A stretch of DNA of 64,000 nt from positions 1-64,000 of the forward strand of contig JAHDOI010000089.1 in the NCBI GenBank assembly GCA_018434945.1, given 5' to 3'. The notes below the pieces were generated by a model. The model saw nothing but the letters and a program-made list of their open reading frames with translations. It did no database searches and was not told the DNA's origin. The position numbers were made by a program, and so were the translations under genes. This DNA comes from Selenomonadales bacterium. Lineage in GTDB: Bacteria > Bacillota > Negativicutes > Sporomusales > UBA7701. Every line of letters begins with the position of its first letter. The stretch's first letter is position 1. Below are positions 8,049-17,504 of this stretch, piece by piece.

Positions 8049-10013
8049 TTAAAGTTTCCCCAAGAGCGGGCGGCGGCGCGACCGTCGGGCCGTCAGCCTG
8101 GCCTCGTATTCTTCAACAAGGCCGATCTCGGCGGGAGATAATTCGTAGATTTTGTAGACCATCTGGTTGAAGAGGTCGTCCATGGCGCCGGCGCGGGTTC
8201 CGGCCCCGCTGTCGCCTTCACGGCGCCGCCGGATGAGGGCGGTCATTATCCTTACAAGTTCGGGGGCACGGGCGCTGGCTTCGGGATGGACCTTTATCGG
8301 CAGAAGTTCGAGGGTGTCGATGTCCGTCTGGGCCATCGACCGCCCGTATTCCATCGTAACAGCGTGATAGTAAAACGACATCAGGCGAGAGTTGAGCAGC
8401 AGGAGCAGGTATTCGAGGGTGACGGCGGCGCTGGTGGCGATGAAGCTGTGGAGGTTGTTGAGGTGATAGTACCCGTTGTCGTCGATGCAGGCGGTGATAG
8501 TGTACCCTGTCTGGCGGATAAGGATTTTGCGGCCGCCGACGATGGCGGGATCCCAGCCGCCTTTGTAGAGCCTCGCCGGGTCGATGTTGAGCCAGTGACC
8601 CTCGTAGCTAAGTCCGTAACGTTCGACCTGACTGCCGGATACCAGTCCGCGTTGCCAGGTTGGCCCGGCGCACTCCTGGCCGATGATGTCGCACTGCCTG
8701 GATACGGAGCGGACGCCGGTATGGCCTGATGAAAATTTTCCCAGTGGTTCATTGCTATTATCTATTTTATCAATCAGGTTTTTGACCGTCAAATCCGAAA
8801 ACAGTCGGAAACGCTGGTGGGGAAGCGCGGCAAAATAACTCTGGGGGTAAGAACATCCAGGCGCGTCGCCCCCGAGGTCGTCCTTGCTTTCGACGTGATG
8901 GACGGTAACCGTCTGCCGGCTGCGGCCGGCAGAGTCGCTTTCCCGTCTGAGAATACTGATCGCCGACATGCCGACGGCGGCGTTTTTGAACACCGGCAAA
9001 GCTATGTGGACCATAGTCTCAATGGCGGTGTTATCCATGATGTAACGGCGGATCTTCGAGTAGTAGCGGCCGAGAAGAAAACTGTCGGGGAGGATGAACC
9101 CGAGCCGCCCTCCTTCCACGAGCATTTCAATGCCCCGTTCGAGGAAGAGGACATAGTAGCTGAGTTTATATTCGGCCGAGGCGCTGAACGCACTGCGCAG
9201 GTAGGCTTCGTAATCGCGGTCGAGGCGGCGCGTGCCCCTTAGGCCGAAGGATAGATAGGGCGGATTGCCGACGACATAGTCGTAGCGGGACGACCAGAAG
9301 GCCCGGTCGCCGGCCGCTCCCTGCTCCGGGCGTCGGAGGCTGTCGCAGACCAGTATGTTGGGGCGCAGCCCGCCACTGGCGGCCGGCCTTTTCAGCAGCA
9401 GCCCGGCGGCCGCGGTTTCGGCCGCGAGGGCGTCGATGTCGGCGCCCCAGAGGTTGTGGGTGATAATGTGGCGGTGGATGCCGTCGTCCGACCAGTCCCT
9501 GTCGGGGAAGCGCTCCGTCAGGAGGTCGCGGGCGGCGGCATATTTACCCTGGAGGAGGTCATAGGAGCGAAGGAGGAAATTGCCGCAGCCGCAGGCGGGG
9601 TCGAGGATTTTGATGTGCGGGTGTGTGGCGACATCGGCCTTGGCCGCCGTGCCGGCAAGGATGAAGTCGACGATCTGCGGGGCTGTATAGAAAAGACCCT
9701 GGGCCCTGCGGCCGAGGGCAAGTTTTTCATAGAGTTCGCCGAGCAGCCAAGAATCACGGGGCAAAGTGCACAGCCAGCGGGAGATGATGGCGTGAAGGCG
9801 GTCGGGCAATTCGACTTCGCCGGGTAACTGGCCGCCGGCGGCGTCGGGCAGTGGGCGGCCTCCCGTCGCCAGGGCGGCGACAGCCTCGGGGGTGGGTGCG
9901 CCGCGCAGAACGCCGACGAGCATGGTTAAAAGGCCCCGTTCGGCCTCAAGACCCAGGGCAGTCAGCCAGCTTTTCAGTTCCTGACACTCCGCCAGAAAGT
10001 GCTTCCAGTTCAT
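8049..10013 (-). CDS. Orphan N6-adenine DNA methyltransferase (Eco57I/TaqI-like)
   Basis: A 654-residue enzyme that transfers methyl from SAM to adenine in DNA. Motif I is ILDPACGCGNFLLRSYD near residue 155; motif IV VGNPPYLSF near 249 marks an amino-methyltransferase of the gamma class. The C-terminal third resembles a target-recognition domain. The N-terminal 100 residues show no PD-ExK nuclease motif, and no restriction or specificity gene is nearby, so it is probably solitary rather than part of a restriction system. The start lies behind a GAGTGCGGC stretch, a weak ribosome site. Recognition sequence unknown. Confidence 0.8.
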   Translation of the reverse strand: MNWKHFLAECQELKSWLTALGLEAERGLLTMLVGVLRGAPTPEAVAALATGGRPLPDAAGGQLPGEVELPDRLHAIISRWLCTLPRDSWLLGELYEKLALGRRAQGLFYTAPQIVDFILAGTAAKADVATHPHIKILDPACGCGNFLLRSYDLLQGKYAAARDLLTERFPDRDWSDDGIHRHIITHNLWGADIDALAAETAAAGLLLKRPAASGGLRPNILVCDSLRRPEQGAAGDRAFWSSRYDYVVGNPPYLSFGLRGTRRLDRDYEAYLRSAFSASAEYKLSYYVLFLERGIEMLVEGGRLGFILPDSFLLGRYYSKIRRYIMDNTAIETMVHIALPVFKNAAVGMSAISILRRESDSAGRSRQTVTVHHVESKDDLGGDAPGCSYPQSYFAALPHQRFRLFSDLTVKNLIDKIDNSNEPLGKFSSGHTGVRSVSRQCDIIGQECAGPTWQRGLVSGSQVERYGLSYEGHWLNIDPARLYKGGWDPAIVGGRKILIRQTGYTITACIDDNGYYHLNNLHSFIATSAAVTLEYLLLLLNSRLMSFYYHAVTMEYGRSMAQTDIDTLELLPIKVHPEASARAPELVRIMTALIRRRREGDSGAGTRAGAMDDLFNQMVYKIYELSPAEIGLVEEYEARLTARRSRRRPLLGKL

Positions 10014-10085
10014 GCCGCACTCCCCGCACCGTTTTCCCGCTCCCGGTAATGTATATTCGCAAGCAATAATTCCCTGAACTGCCGG

Positions 10086-10258
10086 GACTGATTTAAAACG
10101 CTCCAGATGCTAGGCGCGGCGAGGACGTGCAGCGACGCGTACACGAACGTACGCTAGCAAACGCCCGGAGACGCAAGTGCGCAAGTTCTTGCGCTTTAGC
10201 GCTTAGAACAGCGGCCTGCCCCTTGCGGGTACAACGCAGATGGACGTTTTAAACAGTC
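10086..10258 (+). repeat. Dispersed palindrome-ended repeat, copy 3 (long form)
   Basis: About 173 bp. The ends GGACTGATTTAAAACGCTCC and ATGGACGTTTTAAACAGTCC are a diverged but still self-complementary terminal repeat, so both ends changed together. It carries an extra block of about 65 bp (10174-10240) that is also present in copy 7 and absent from the short copies. Its right end stops one base before the folE2 stop codon. Confidence 0.85.
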
Positions 10259-10259
10259 C

Positions 10260-11051
10260 TTAAGTTTTCGCCACAAACTCTACGTGGGAGGCGTAGGCGC
10301 TGTGGTTGTGTATCGACTCATAATTCTCGCACTCGACTTCGAACCACGCCACCCCGTCCAATTCCCTAAGTGCGAGGACGAGGTCGCGGAGAACATCTTC
10401 GACGAATTTGGGGTTTTCGTACGCCAGCTCGGTGAGGAACTTTTCGTCCTCGCGCTTGAGCAGCGAGAATACGGGGGCGCTGGCCTGTGCTTCCATGAGG
10501 GCTGCGAGGTCTTCGATCCAGACGAAGCGGCCGGGTTGGAATCTGACCTTGACCCGCATGAGGCCGCGCTGATTATGGGCCCCGTAGGATGATATCTCCT
10601 TACTGCAGGGACAAAGTGAGGTGAAGGGAACGGTAAGACCAAGGACAAAATCGAGGTGGTTGCCTTGTTCCAGGCTGCCCGCGAACAGGCAGTCGTAATC
10701 GAGCAGGCTCTTCATGCCGCTAACGGGCGCGGTTTTCTCGATAAAGTATTTGAAGGCGATGTCGATGCTGGCCCGCCTGGCTTCGAGCCGCCCGGCCAAG
10801 TCATTGAGGATGGCTTCCATCTCCCGGTAGGATACGGGCTTTTGGCTCCAGTCGCTGAGCACCTCGATGAACCGGCTCATGTGGGTGCCTTTGTATTCCT
10901 TGGGCAGGTCGACGGTCAATTTGATGTTGGCAAGCACCGACTGGAAGGAGCCGCTTTTGAGTTTGATGAGGAACGGCAGATGGACTTCGCTGACGCCGAC
11001 CTTCTGGATGGCGATGCCCCGCTCGTCGGTCAGGCTCTGTACGTCTTTCAT
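10260..11051 (-). CDS. folE2: GTP cyclohydrolase I type B (FolE2/MptA)
   Basis: A 263-residue enzyme that converts GTP to 7,8-dihydroneopterin triphosphate, first step of folate and of queuosine (preQ0) synthesis. The family signature CPCSKEISSYGAHNQRG is at residue 146, with the zinc-binding Cys and the following His/Gln. GVSEVHLPF near residue 20 is another conserved block. The start is behind GGAGGTACTACCAAC. It lies just downstream of queC on the same strand, separated by repeat copy 4, which fits a preQ0 role. FolE2 differs from zinc-only FolE and can work with other metals. Confidence 0.93.
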   Translation of the reverse strand: MKDVQSLTDERGIAIQKVGVSEVHLPFLIKLKSGSFQSVLANIKLTVDLPKEYKGTHMSRFIEVLSDWSQKPVSYREMEAILNDLAGRLEARRASIDIAFKYFIEKTAPVSGMKSLLDYDCLFAGSLEQGNHLDFVLGLTVPFTSLCPCSKEISSYGAHNQRGLMRVKVRFQPGRFVWIEDLAALMEAQASAPVFSLLKREDEKFLTELAYENPKFVEDVLRDLVLALRELDGVAWFEVECENYESIHNHSAYASHVEFVAKT

Positions 11052-11089
11052 GTTGGTAGTACCTCCGCTACAAGGAATTCCATTCTTAC

Positions 11090-11210
11090 GGCCGTTCAGA
11101 AAGTCCCAGATGCAAGACGCACCGGAAGAGCGCGCCGCGACGCGTACACAGGACGTACGCTAGCAAGCGCTCTGAGGAGCAACGCCGCAGATGGGGCTTT
11201 ATCAACGGCC
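11090..11210 (+). repeat. Dispersed palindrome-ended repeat, copy 4
   Basis: About 121 bp, from GGCCGTTCAGAAAGTCCC to GGGGCTTTATCAACGGCC, with core CGTACACAGGACGTACG. It lies between the folE2 start and the queC stop codon, its right end 3 bases from the stop. Confidence 0.9.
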
Positions 11211-11213
11211 CTG

Positions 11214-11882
11214 CTATAAATAAGCTATAGGATCTTGCACGCCGGCCTCGGCGAAGCCTTTCAGGCGCAGCATGCAGCTGTCGCATTTCCCGCAGGCCTT
11301 TTCTCCGCCTGCATAGCAGCTGGTGGTGAGGTGAAGGGGCGCGCCGAGCCTGGTGCCGAGGAGGACGATGTCCTTTTTGGCCAGGTCGATAAGCGGTGTT
11401 TCCACCTTGATGCGGCGTCCGTCCTGCACCGACGCTTTGGTGCTGTAGTCGGCCAGCTGCTGGAAGAGGCGCACAAATTCGGGCCGGCAGTCCGGATAGC
11501 CGGAGTAGTCGAGGGCGTTGACGCCGATGTAGATCCGGTCCGCGCCGCTTACTTCGGCATAGCCGAGGGCATAGCTGAGGAATATGAGGTTGCGGGCCGG
11601 CACATAGGTGGAGGGGATGTCCTGCCGGGCCGCGTCTCCGTCGGGAACGGCGATGGCCGCGTCGGTGAGGGCGCTGCCGCCGATGGCGGCCATGTTGGTC
11701 GATATAACCATGTGGCGCTTTACGCCATAGTGGTCCGCGACCTGGCGTGCGCAGGCCAGTTCGCGGCTGTGGCGCTGCTGGTAGTCGAAGCTGATGGGCA
11801 ACAATTCGCAGCCGGCGGCGAAGGCCACAGCCATGCAGACGGTGGAATCCAGCCCGCCGGAAAGTAGGACGACAGCTTTCAT
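11214..11882 (-). CDS. queC: 7-cyano-7-deazaguanine (preQ0) synthase QueC
   Basis: A 222-residue PP-loop ATPase that converts 7-carboxy-7-deazaguanine and ammonia to preQ0. The ATP pyrophosphatase motif LSGGLDSTVC is at residues 6-15. The zinc site is the four-Cys pattern CYAGGEKACGKCDSC near residue 190. The ATG at 11882 is preferred over a GTG 12 bases earlier because that GTG lies inside the GGAGTG ribosome site. QueD and QueE are not in the window. A queuosine riboswitch was looked for upstream and not seen. Confidence 0.93.
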   Translation of the reverse strand: MKAVVLLSGGLDSTVCMAVAFAAGCELLPISFDYQQRHSRELACARQVADHYGVKRHMVISTNMAAIGGSALTDAAIAVPDGDAARQDIPSTYVPARNLIFLSYALGYAEVSGADRIYIGVNALDYSGYPDCRPEFVRLFQQLADYSTKASVQDGRRIKVETPLIDLAKKDIVLLGTRLGAPLHLTTSCYAGGEKACGKCDSCMLRLKGFAEAGVQDPIAYL

Positions 11883-11968
11883 TTCGGGAAACACTCCTCT
11901 TGGCGACTGTAGGGTTATTATATGGCTGTCCCCGTGCAGGCTATGCGGACACGCGCCGGAGACGAAGG

Positions 11969-11991
11969 AAGGCTGTTATCTAAACAGCCTC
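11969..11991 (-). terminator. Intrinsic terminator of the HD-GYP gene
   Basis: On the minus strand AGGCTGTT and AACAGCCT form an 8-bp stem with a 5-base loop, followed by TCCTT. It lies 34 bases beyond the stop of the HD-GYP gene. The T tract is short, so it may be leaky. Confidence 0.55.
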
Positions 11992-12024
11992 CAATGCCGA
12001 GGGATAGTATTTTCCAGCGGGAAT

Positions 12025-13092
12025 TCAGGTCCGTATCACTTTGACGATACTCAGGTCCTTTTTGCTCTCAAGGTCGATGAATTCGCCGTTTTCGTCGCGT
12101 ACCACCGGCCGGGCGGAGATGAACTTGCCGAGGTAAACGACCTCCGCTTCCCGTCCGTCGCTAAGAAGAACGACATTGCCGATGAAGTAGTCACGGACGT
12201 TGTTGAGGAATACGGCGCAAATGTTGGGGTCGAGTTTGTCGTACATGTCGCGCATTAGGGCTTCGACCGCCGCGAACGGAGTCGCTTTTTTGCTGTAGAC
12301 CTTATCGGAGGTCATGGCGTCGTAGATGTCGACGACTGCCACCACCTTCGCGAAAGGGTGTATTTTGGCACCGGAAACCTGGATGGGGTAGCCGCTGCCG
12401 TCTTCACGCTCATGATGCTGGAGGATGGCGTACATTACTGAGGCCGGTAAGCCAAGTTCCTTGACCAGGTTGTACCCTCTGGTGGTATGGAGACGCATGA
12501 TCTCCATCTCGGCCGGGGTAAGTTTGCCGGGTTTGCGGAGTATCTCGAGCGGGATCTGCGTCTTGCCGATATCGTGCAGGAGGCCGGCCAGGACGAGATC
12601 CTTGAGCTCCTCGCCGCGGTATCCCAGCCAGCGGCCGACGACGCCGCAGAGTACGGCCACGTCGATGGAATGGTAGAAGGTATAATCGTCCTGGCGCTGG
12701 ACCGCCTGGAGATGGTTGAGAATGCCGGACGTATTGATAAAGGGTTCGAGGGCGCTGTCGGCCAGTTCCCGCATTTCTTTGAGAGGTACTTGTTTGAAAA
12801 AGCGGACGGTTTCGAAGGATCGTTTCAAGGTGCCGACGGTGTCGTTATATCCGCTGGAAAGTGCCACCTGTGTTTCGGAGAGGGGCGGTGGTTCTTTTTC
12901 CGCACTGTCGACCACATGGCGAATGTCGACGACCGACACGCCCCACCCTTTCAGCCGCTGAATAAGGTTAGGAGTAAGGACGGTACCCTCGCCGAGCGCG
13001 AATTTGTCGTTGTCGGTGATAAGACTTCCCGCCAGCTCCATGCCGGGCTTGACTTCGTCAATCCGGTACCGTTTGGTGATTACCCGGATCAT
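12025..13092 (-). CDS. HD-GYP domain protein, probable c-di-GMP phosphodiesterase
   Basis: A 355-residue soluble protein. Residues 1-100 hold a short N-terminal sensory-type region; the HD-GYP domain follows with LLHDIGK near residue 169 and HHEREDGSGYP near 225, which carry the metal ligands and the GYP motif. Family members hydrolyse c-di-GMP. No receiver or membrane domain is visible. ATG follows AAGGGGAG. A palindromic operator-like sequence lies 53-75 bases upstream. It shares its N-terminal layout with the HD-GYP protein at 17505. Confidence 0.88.
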   Translation of the reverse strand: MIRVITKRYRIDEVKPGMELAGSLITDNDKFALGEGTVLTPNLIQRLKGWGVSVVDIRHVVDSAEKEPPPLSETQVALSSGYNDTVGTLKRSFETVRFFKQVPLKEMRELADSALEPFINTSGILNHLQAVQRQDDYTFYHSIDVAVLCGVVGRWLGYRGEELKDLVLAGLLHDIGKTQIPLEILRKPGKLTPAEMEIMRLHTTRGYNLVKELGLPASVMYAILQHHEREDGSGYPIQVSGAKIHPFAKVVAVVDIYDAMTSDKVYSKKATPFAAVEALMRDMYDKLDPNICAVFLNNVRDYFIGNVVLLSDGREAEVVYLGKFISARPVVRDENGEFIDLESKKDLSIVKVIRT

Positions 13093-13144
13093 TCATACTC
13101 CCCTTTTCGCGGATATAGCGAAAAATACGGAATGACAGAAAATG

Positions 13145-13167
13145 ATTACATGTATTTGTCATGTAAT
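13145..13167. promoter_or_regulatory. Palindromic operator candidate upstream of the HD-GYP gene
   Basis: ATTACATG and CATGTAAT are separated by 7 bases, and an overlapping inverted pair TGTCA/TGACA (13157-13173) shares the right half. The region is AT-rich compared with the neighbouring genes. No regulator family can be assigned from the sequence. Confidence 0.4.
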
Positions 13168-13258
13168 TTGACATTTCCCGCGAATTTCCTGCATTGGGAG
13201 GCAAATACATGCGCTGTTTTGAATATTTTGCGCATTTTTCCGGGTTTTGCCGCGGCGA

Positions 13259-13882
13259 TTACTGCGGACCCTCTTTTCCGAGAGCCTCGCGGGCTAATTT
13301 ATCGGCCAGCTCGTTGCCCGCGACACCCGCGTGTCCCGGCACTTTGTTGAAAGTGACCCAAGGCAGGCACGGTCGCATGTAGCTGACGTAAGCCTGGGTG
13401 AATTTGTTGTTCGCTTTCCAGTCGCCGAGCGCCCAGGCGGCGATGCCGACATAGTCGTGATGGATGATCAGGGGTTTGGCGCCATTGTCGTGGGCCCATT
13501 TAACCGCCCGCATCGTGGCGGACAGTTCGCCGGCGACGTTATGGATGGCCGCCGCCGCGTCGTTTTCGCCGGCGCCTTTGTCGGCGAACACGACGTCCCC
13601 GTGGCGGTAGACGACGAAGGCCCAGCCGTAACGGTTGTCTTGTTTGCGGAACGTGCCGTCGACGTATATGTCGTAGCCGTCAACGGACTGAGCCGGCTCG
13701 GTTTCCGCCTGTTCGCCGGCGGGCTTGCCGGCGAGGTAGTCGCGGGCCGCCTGTTCGGTGGGAAAAGATTTATACTCAGCCCCCGGGAATCGTTCGACCT
13801 GCTGTTTGCATTTCTCCCAGGTCAAGTACACACCTGGCTGCCGGCCGGCCCTGACAGCATAGTATTTCACTTTCGATGCCAC
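13259..13882 (-). CDS. rnhA: Ribonuclease H with N-terminal viroplasmin-like domain
   Basis: A 207-residue protein: residues 4-50 form a caulimovirus viroplasmin/RNase H1 N-terminal RNA-DNA hybrid-binding domain (YYAVRAGRQPGVYLTW), and residues 70-205 an RNase HI domain starting DGYDIYVDGTF, with acidic catalytic residues and a C-terminal GHAGVAGNELAD motif. It removes RNA from RNA-DNA hybrids. The GTG at 13882 behind GGGGGGTGAG is chosen over an ATG 75 bases earlier that has no ribosome site. It follows larC by 34 bases. Confidence 0.88.
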   Translation of the reverse strand: MASKVKYYAVRAGRQPGVYLTWEKCKQQVERFPGAEYKSFPTEQAARDYLAGKPAGEQAETEPAQSVDGYDIYVDGTFRKQDNRYGWAFVVYRHGDVVFADKGAGENDAAAAIHNVAGELSATMRAVKWAHDNGAKPLIIHHDYVGIAAWALGDWKANNKFTQAYVSYMRPCLPWVTFNKVPGHAGVAGNELADKLAREALGKEGPQ

Positions 13883-13916
13883 TGGCTCACCCCCCGTATT
13901 TTCAGACCGCGCATGG

Positions 13917-15113
13917 TCACTCGCCGTCGTCCGTCCGGCCGTAAAGGGGCCAGGCAAGCGACAGGGCCTTATGCCAGACTATCTTGAGCGGCAGTCCTTG
14001 TTCCACGGCTATTTTGCGACAGTCTTCAAATTCGGGAGCGGCGTTGGCAATCTGGCCCTTCACCGCGCTTACCTTGACCTGCACCGGGCCCCAGGGTGTT
14101 TCTACGGCGACCATCTGCCGTTCGGCTTCCAGGCGACTGACCGGATAGTAGCGCATGCCGATGGTGGTGGTTTCGGCGAGGATGAGAGCGGCAACGGCCG
14201 GAAAGGAGGCGCCGTCGGTCAGGACGGAGAGCGTTGTCGCCGACCGGCCTTTTTTCATTATTATCGGCGTTAGCCAGACGTCGCGGGCTCCGGAAGCAAA
14301 CAGCCGGTCCATGACATGGGGATATATCTGGGGATTGAGGTCGTCGATGTTTGCCTCGATGACGAGGTATTCGGCCTGTTCCTGCGCGACAGCCAACTCG
14401 CCTAGCACGGCCCTGACGACATTGGGTACTTCAAGATCCCACGAACCGGCGCCGTAGCCTATTGAGCCGCTCACAAACCCGTCCGGCACACTGCCGCTGC
14501 CTGCCGAAAAGACGGCAACCAGCGCTGCGCCGGTTGGGGTGACGAGCTCTTTTGCGATGTCGCCGTGCTGCCACGCGATGCCGTGGAGCAGTTCGGCCGT
14601 TGCCGGAGCGGGGACGGGCATGCGGCCGTGGCTGCATTTTACGAAGCCGCTGCCGGTCGTGAGCTTTGAGGTGAAGACACGTTCGATACCCAGCCAGTGG
14701 AGGCCGAGGACGGTGCCGACGATGTCGATGATGGTGTCGACGGCGCCCACTTCGTGAAAGTGGACTTTGTCGACGGTGGTGCCGTGGACTTTGGCCTCCG
14801 CCTCGGCCAGACGGAGGAAGACTTTTTTCGCGTCTTCCTTGACGGCGGCGGGAAGATCGGAGCCGTCGATGATGGCGTTGATGTCAGGCAGGTGACGGTG
14901 GCGCCGCTGTTCGAAAAAGCCGGTCTTGACATCGAGGTACGTGGCGGCGATACCCTGTTTTTCAACCTTCTTTATAACGAGTTCATAACCTGATACCGGC
15001 AGTTTGGCCAGTTCCCGGCGCAGGTGGTCTTGCGGCAGGCCAAGATCGAGGAGAGCGCCGAGAAACATGTTGCCGCTTATGCCGCTGAAACAGTCAAGAT
15101 ATAGGGTACGCAC
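13917..15113 (-). CDS. larC: LarC, nickel-inserting pincer cofactor protein
   Basis: A 398-residue single reading frame covering both halves of LarC (LarC1 and LarC2), the CTP-dependent cyclometallase that inserts nickel into the pincer nucleotide used by lactate racemase-type enzymes. The start MRTLYLDCFSGISGNMFLGAL is the family hallmark, and HFHEVGAVDTIIDIVG near residue 118 is another. In Lactobacillus larC is split and joined by frameshift; here no frameshift is needed. It lies 4 bases after larB. No lactate racemase gene is in the window. Confidence 0.92.
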   Translation of the reverse strand: MRTLYLDCFSGISGNMFLGALLDLGLPQDHLRRELAKLPVSGYELVIKKVEKQGIAATYLDVKTGFFEQRRHRHLPDINAIIDGSDLPAAVKEDAKKVFLRLAEAEAKVHGTTVDKVHFHEVGAVDTIIDIVGTVLGLHWLGIERVFTSKLTTGSGFVKCSHGRMPVPAPATAELLHGIAWQHGDIAKELVTPTGAALVAVFSAGSGSVPDGFVSGSIGYGAGSWDLEVPNVVRAVLGELAVAQEQAEYLVIEANIDDLNPQIYPHVMDRLFASGARDVWLTPIIMKKGRSATTLSVLTDGASFPAVAALILAETTTIGMRYYPVSRLEAERQMVAVETPWGPVQVKVSAVKGQIANAAPEFEDCRKIAVEQGLPLKIVWHKALSLAWPLYGRTDDGE

Positions 15114-15117
15114 GGTG

Positions 15118-15870
<753 letters not shown>

Positions 15871-15871
15871 G

Positions 15872-16693
15872 TTACACCTCATCGAATTTTAGCGTTTCGT
15901 TCATGCTCCCGGTGCGGTAACCGGCAAGGTCGAGGGTTACGAAGGTAAACCCGAGGGCTCTGATGTCCGCGGTAACGGCCGCGGCATTGCCAGGGGCGGC
16001 AAGAACGGCGAAAGCCGCGGGGGCGACTTCGATGCGGGCCAGATCGCCATGGTGGCGAACCCGCACCTGGCCGGCGACCAGGCGGCGCACGGCAAGCTCG
16101 GCCGCTTCCACTTGCCGGAGCCGCTCCTCGGTGACCGGCAGCCCGTAGGCGAGGCGGGAGACGAGGCAGGCGGCGCTGGGCTTGTCCCAGGTCGGCAGCC
16201 CCCAGCGGCGGGATACGGCCCGTATTTCGTCTTTAGTGAGCCCGGCGTCGAGAAGCGGGCTTACTACCGTAGGCATTTCAGCTACGGCTTTCATCCCCGG
16301 GCGGTAGTCGCCGGTGTCGTCGGCGTTCGTGCCTTCGGCCACCCAGACGTAGCCGTTGTCCTTCGCCCACGCCGCCAGGGCGGCGAACCGGCCTTTCTTG
16401 CAATAATAACAACGCTCACGGTCGTTGGCGGTGAAGGCAGGGTCGGACAACTCGGCACTGTCCAGCCAGCTGTGCCTGATGCCGAGTTCATCGGCGACGG
16501 CGGAAGCATCATGTATTTCCTTGGCCGAAGAGGTGGCCGACCGGGCGGTTACGAGGATCACCCGCCCGCCCAGAGCCCTTTTCGCCGCCGCCGCCAGAAA
16601 TGTGCTGTCGACGCCGCCGGAAAATGCGACCGCCACGCTGCCGAGACGGCATAGCTTTTCTTCCAGCAAGCTTACTTTTTCCTCAATTGTCAC
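15872..16693 (-). CDS. larE: LarE, ATP-dependent sacrificial sulfur transferase
   Basis: A 273-residue PP-loop protein that turns both carboxylates of the pincer precursor into thiocarboxylates. The motif FSGGVDS is at residues 24-30. A cysteine in SAACLVSR near residue 170 is at the place of the sacrificial cysteine known in the Lactobacillus protein (assigned by motif position). An additional CYYC pair near residue 93 is also present. GTG 16693 follows a perfect AGGAGG, so a longer upstream start is rejected. First gene of larE-larB-larC. Confidence 0.9.
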   Translation of the reverse strand: MTIEEKVSLLEEKLCRLGSVAVAFSGGVDSTFLAAAAKRALGGRVILVTARSATSSAKEIHDASAVADELGIRHSWLDSAELSDPAFTANDRERCYYCKKGRFAALAAWAKDNGYVWVAEGTNADDTGDYRPGMKAVAEMPTVVSPLLDAGLTKDEIRAVSRRWGLPTWDKPSAACLVSRLAYGLPVTEERLRQVEAAELAVRRLVAGQVRVRHHGDLARIEVAPAAFAVLAAPGNAAAVTADIRALGFTFVTLDLAGYRTGSMNETLKFDEV

Positions 16694-16716
16694 GCAAATA
16701 CCTCCTGCCGACGTCA

Positions 16717-16757
16717 ATAAAAAAGACACAGCTATTCCTTGAGGAATTCTGTGTCTT
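16717..16757 (-). terminator. Intrinsic terminator upstream of larE
   Basis: On the minus strand AAGACACAG pairs with CTGTGTCTT around a loop that can itself pair (TTCCTCAAGGAA), followed by six T. It lies just after the 16825 gene and before larE, so it separates the two. Confidence 0.75.
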
Positions 16758-16824
16758 CATGACACGGTTTCGGGTAACATTTTACCATATCCCGGCATAT
16801 GTCTCAAGCCATTTGTGGCTGTCG

Positions 16825-17304
16825 TCAGTTTTGCAGGTGCTTCTGACGGGACCCGATCAAAAGTGCCTCGAGATTTTCCATTATCTTTAGCTGGTTTTCT
16901 TCCAGCAGGCTGATGCCCTGGTTGAGGAGCAGCAACTGCGGATTGATTCTTAGCTTAGGGTTGCGGGCAATCAAATCCAGGTGTCCGGCGGCCATCTCAA
17001 GTTGTTCGGCGGCGGCCAGAATCTGGCTGTCGAGGAGTTTTTCGAGCAGCACGTAATGATACACCTTTACGGCGTCTATGGCCTGGCCGAAGCCTTCGCT
17101 GCTTGCCTGGCGCTGGGCGAAAGTATTGAAGTGGACACTGAATTCCTGAAACTCGCTGCTGGTGGCCACTGCCAGGTCATGGTTCAGAAGATAGATCAGT
17201 TTATATATCTTGTCGATATAAGAGTTCTGCAGCTGTATCAGGGACAGCACATCGCTGAATTCGGTCCCCTGGCAGGGTGCGAGGTGGAAATCCTGCAATT
17301 CCAC
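16825..17304 (-). CDS. Hypothetical all-helical protein
   Basis: A 159-residue soluble protein that I do not recognise. The start is GTG behind GGAGG. It is predicted almost wholly helical with heptad-like Leu/Ile spacing, notably LLNQGISLLEENQLKIMENLEALL near residues 125-149 (coiled-coil-like). It has one cysteine, no signal peptide and no membrane segment. A strong terminator follows, so it is a single-gene unit. Similar length to chemotaxis or competence accessory proteins, but no motif supports that. Confidence 0.7.
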   Translation of the reverse strand: MELQDFHLAPCQGTEFSDVLSLIQLQNSYIDKIYKLIYLLNHDLAVATSSEFQEFSVHFNTFAQRQASSEGFGQAIDAVKVYHYVLLEKLLDSQILAAAEQLEMAAGHLDLIARNPKLRINPQLLLLNQGISLLEENQLKIMENLEALLIGSRQKHLQN

Positions 17305-17504
17305 TCTAGTACCACCTCCACTGAAGCGTAGTCGGTACTATATCCTATTCATTGTTACGTGTTATGTTTACGTTTTCGGACAGCTTGCCGGCGACAGTGA
17401 CGAAAAAATTGCCTGAACCGGGCAGGCCACTTGCCGGTACGGCGCAGTTGTCACAGCTGGCGGCTAAAATACAATGCCGCCGTAGTTCCGCCTTCCCTGC
17501 AGCC

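Noticed and set aside
10086-10258. Insertion sequence with transposase
   Set aside because: The copies are under 200 bp and contain no protein-like frame. The short frames across them are not conserved between copies.
11895-12024. preQ1 riboswitch ahead of queC
   Set aside because: The short hairpin plus A-rich tail pattern is not present; only the HD-GYP terminator lies there.
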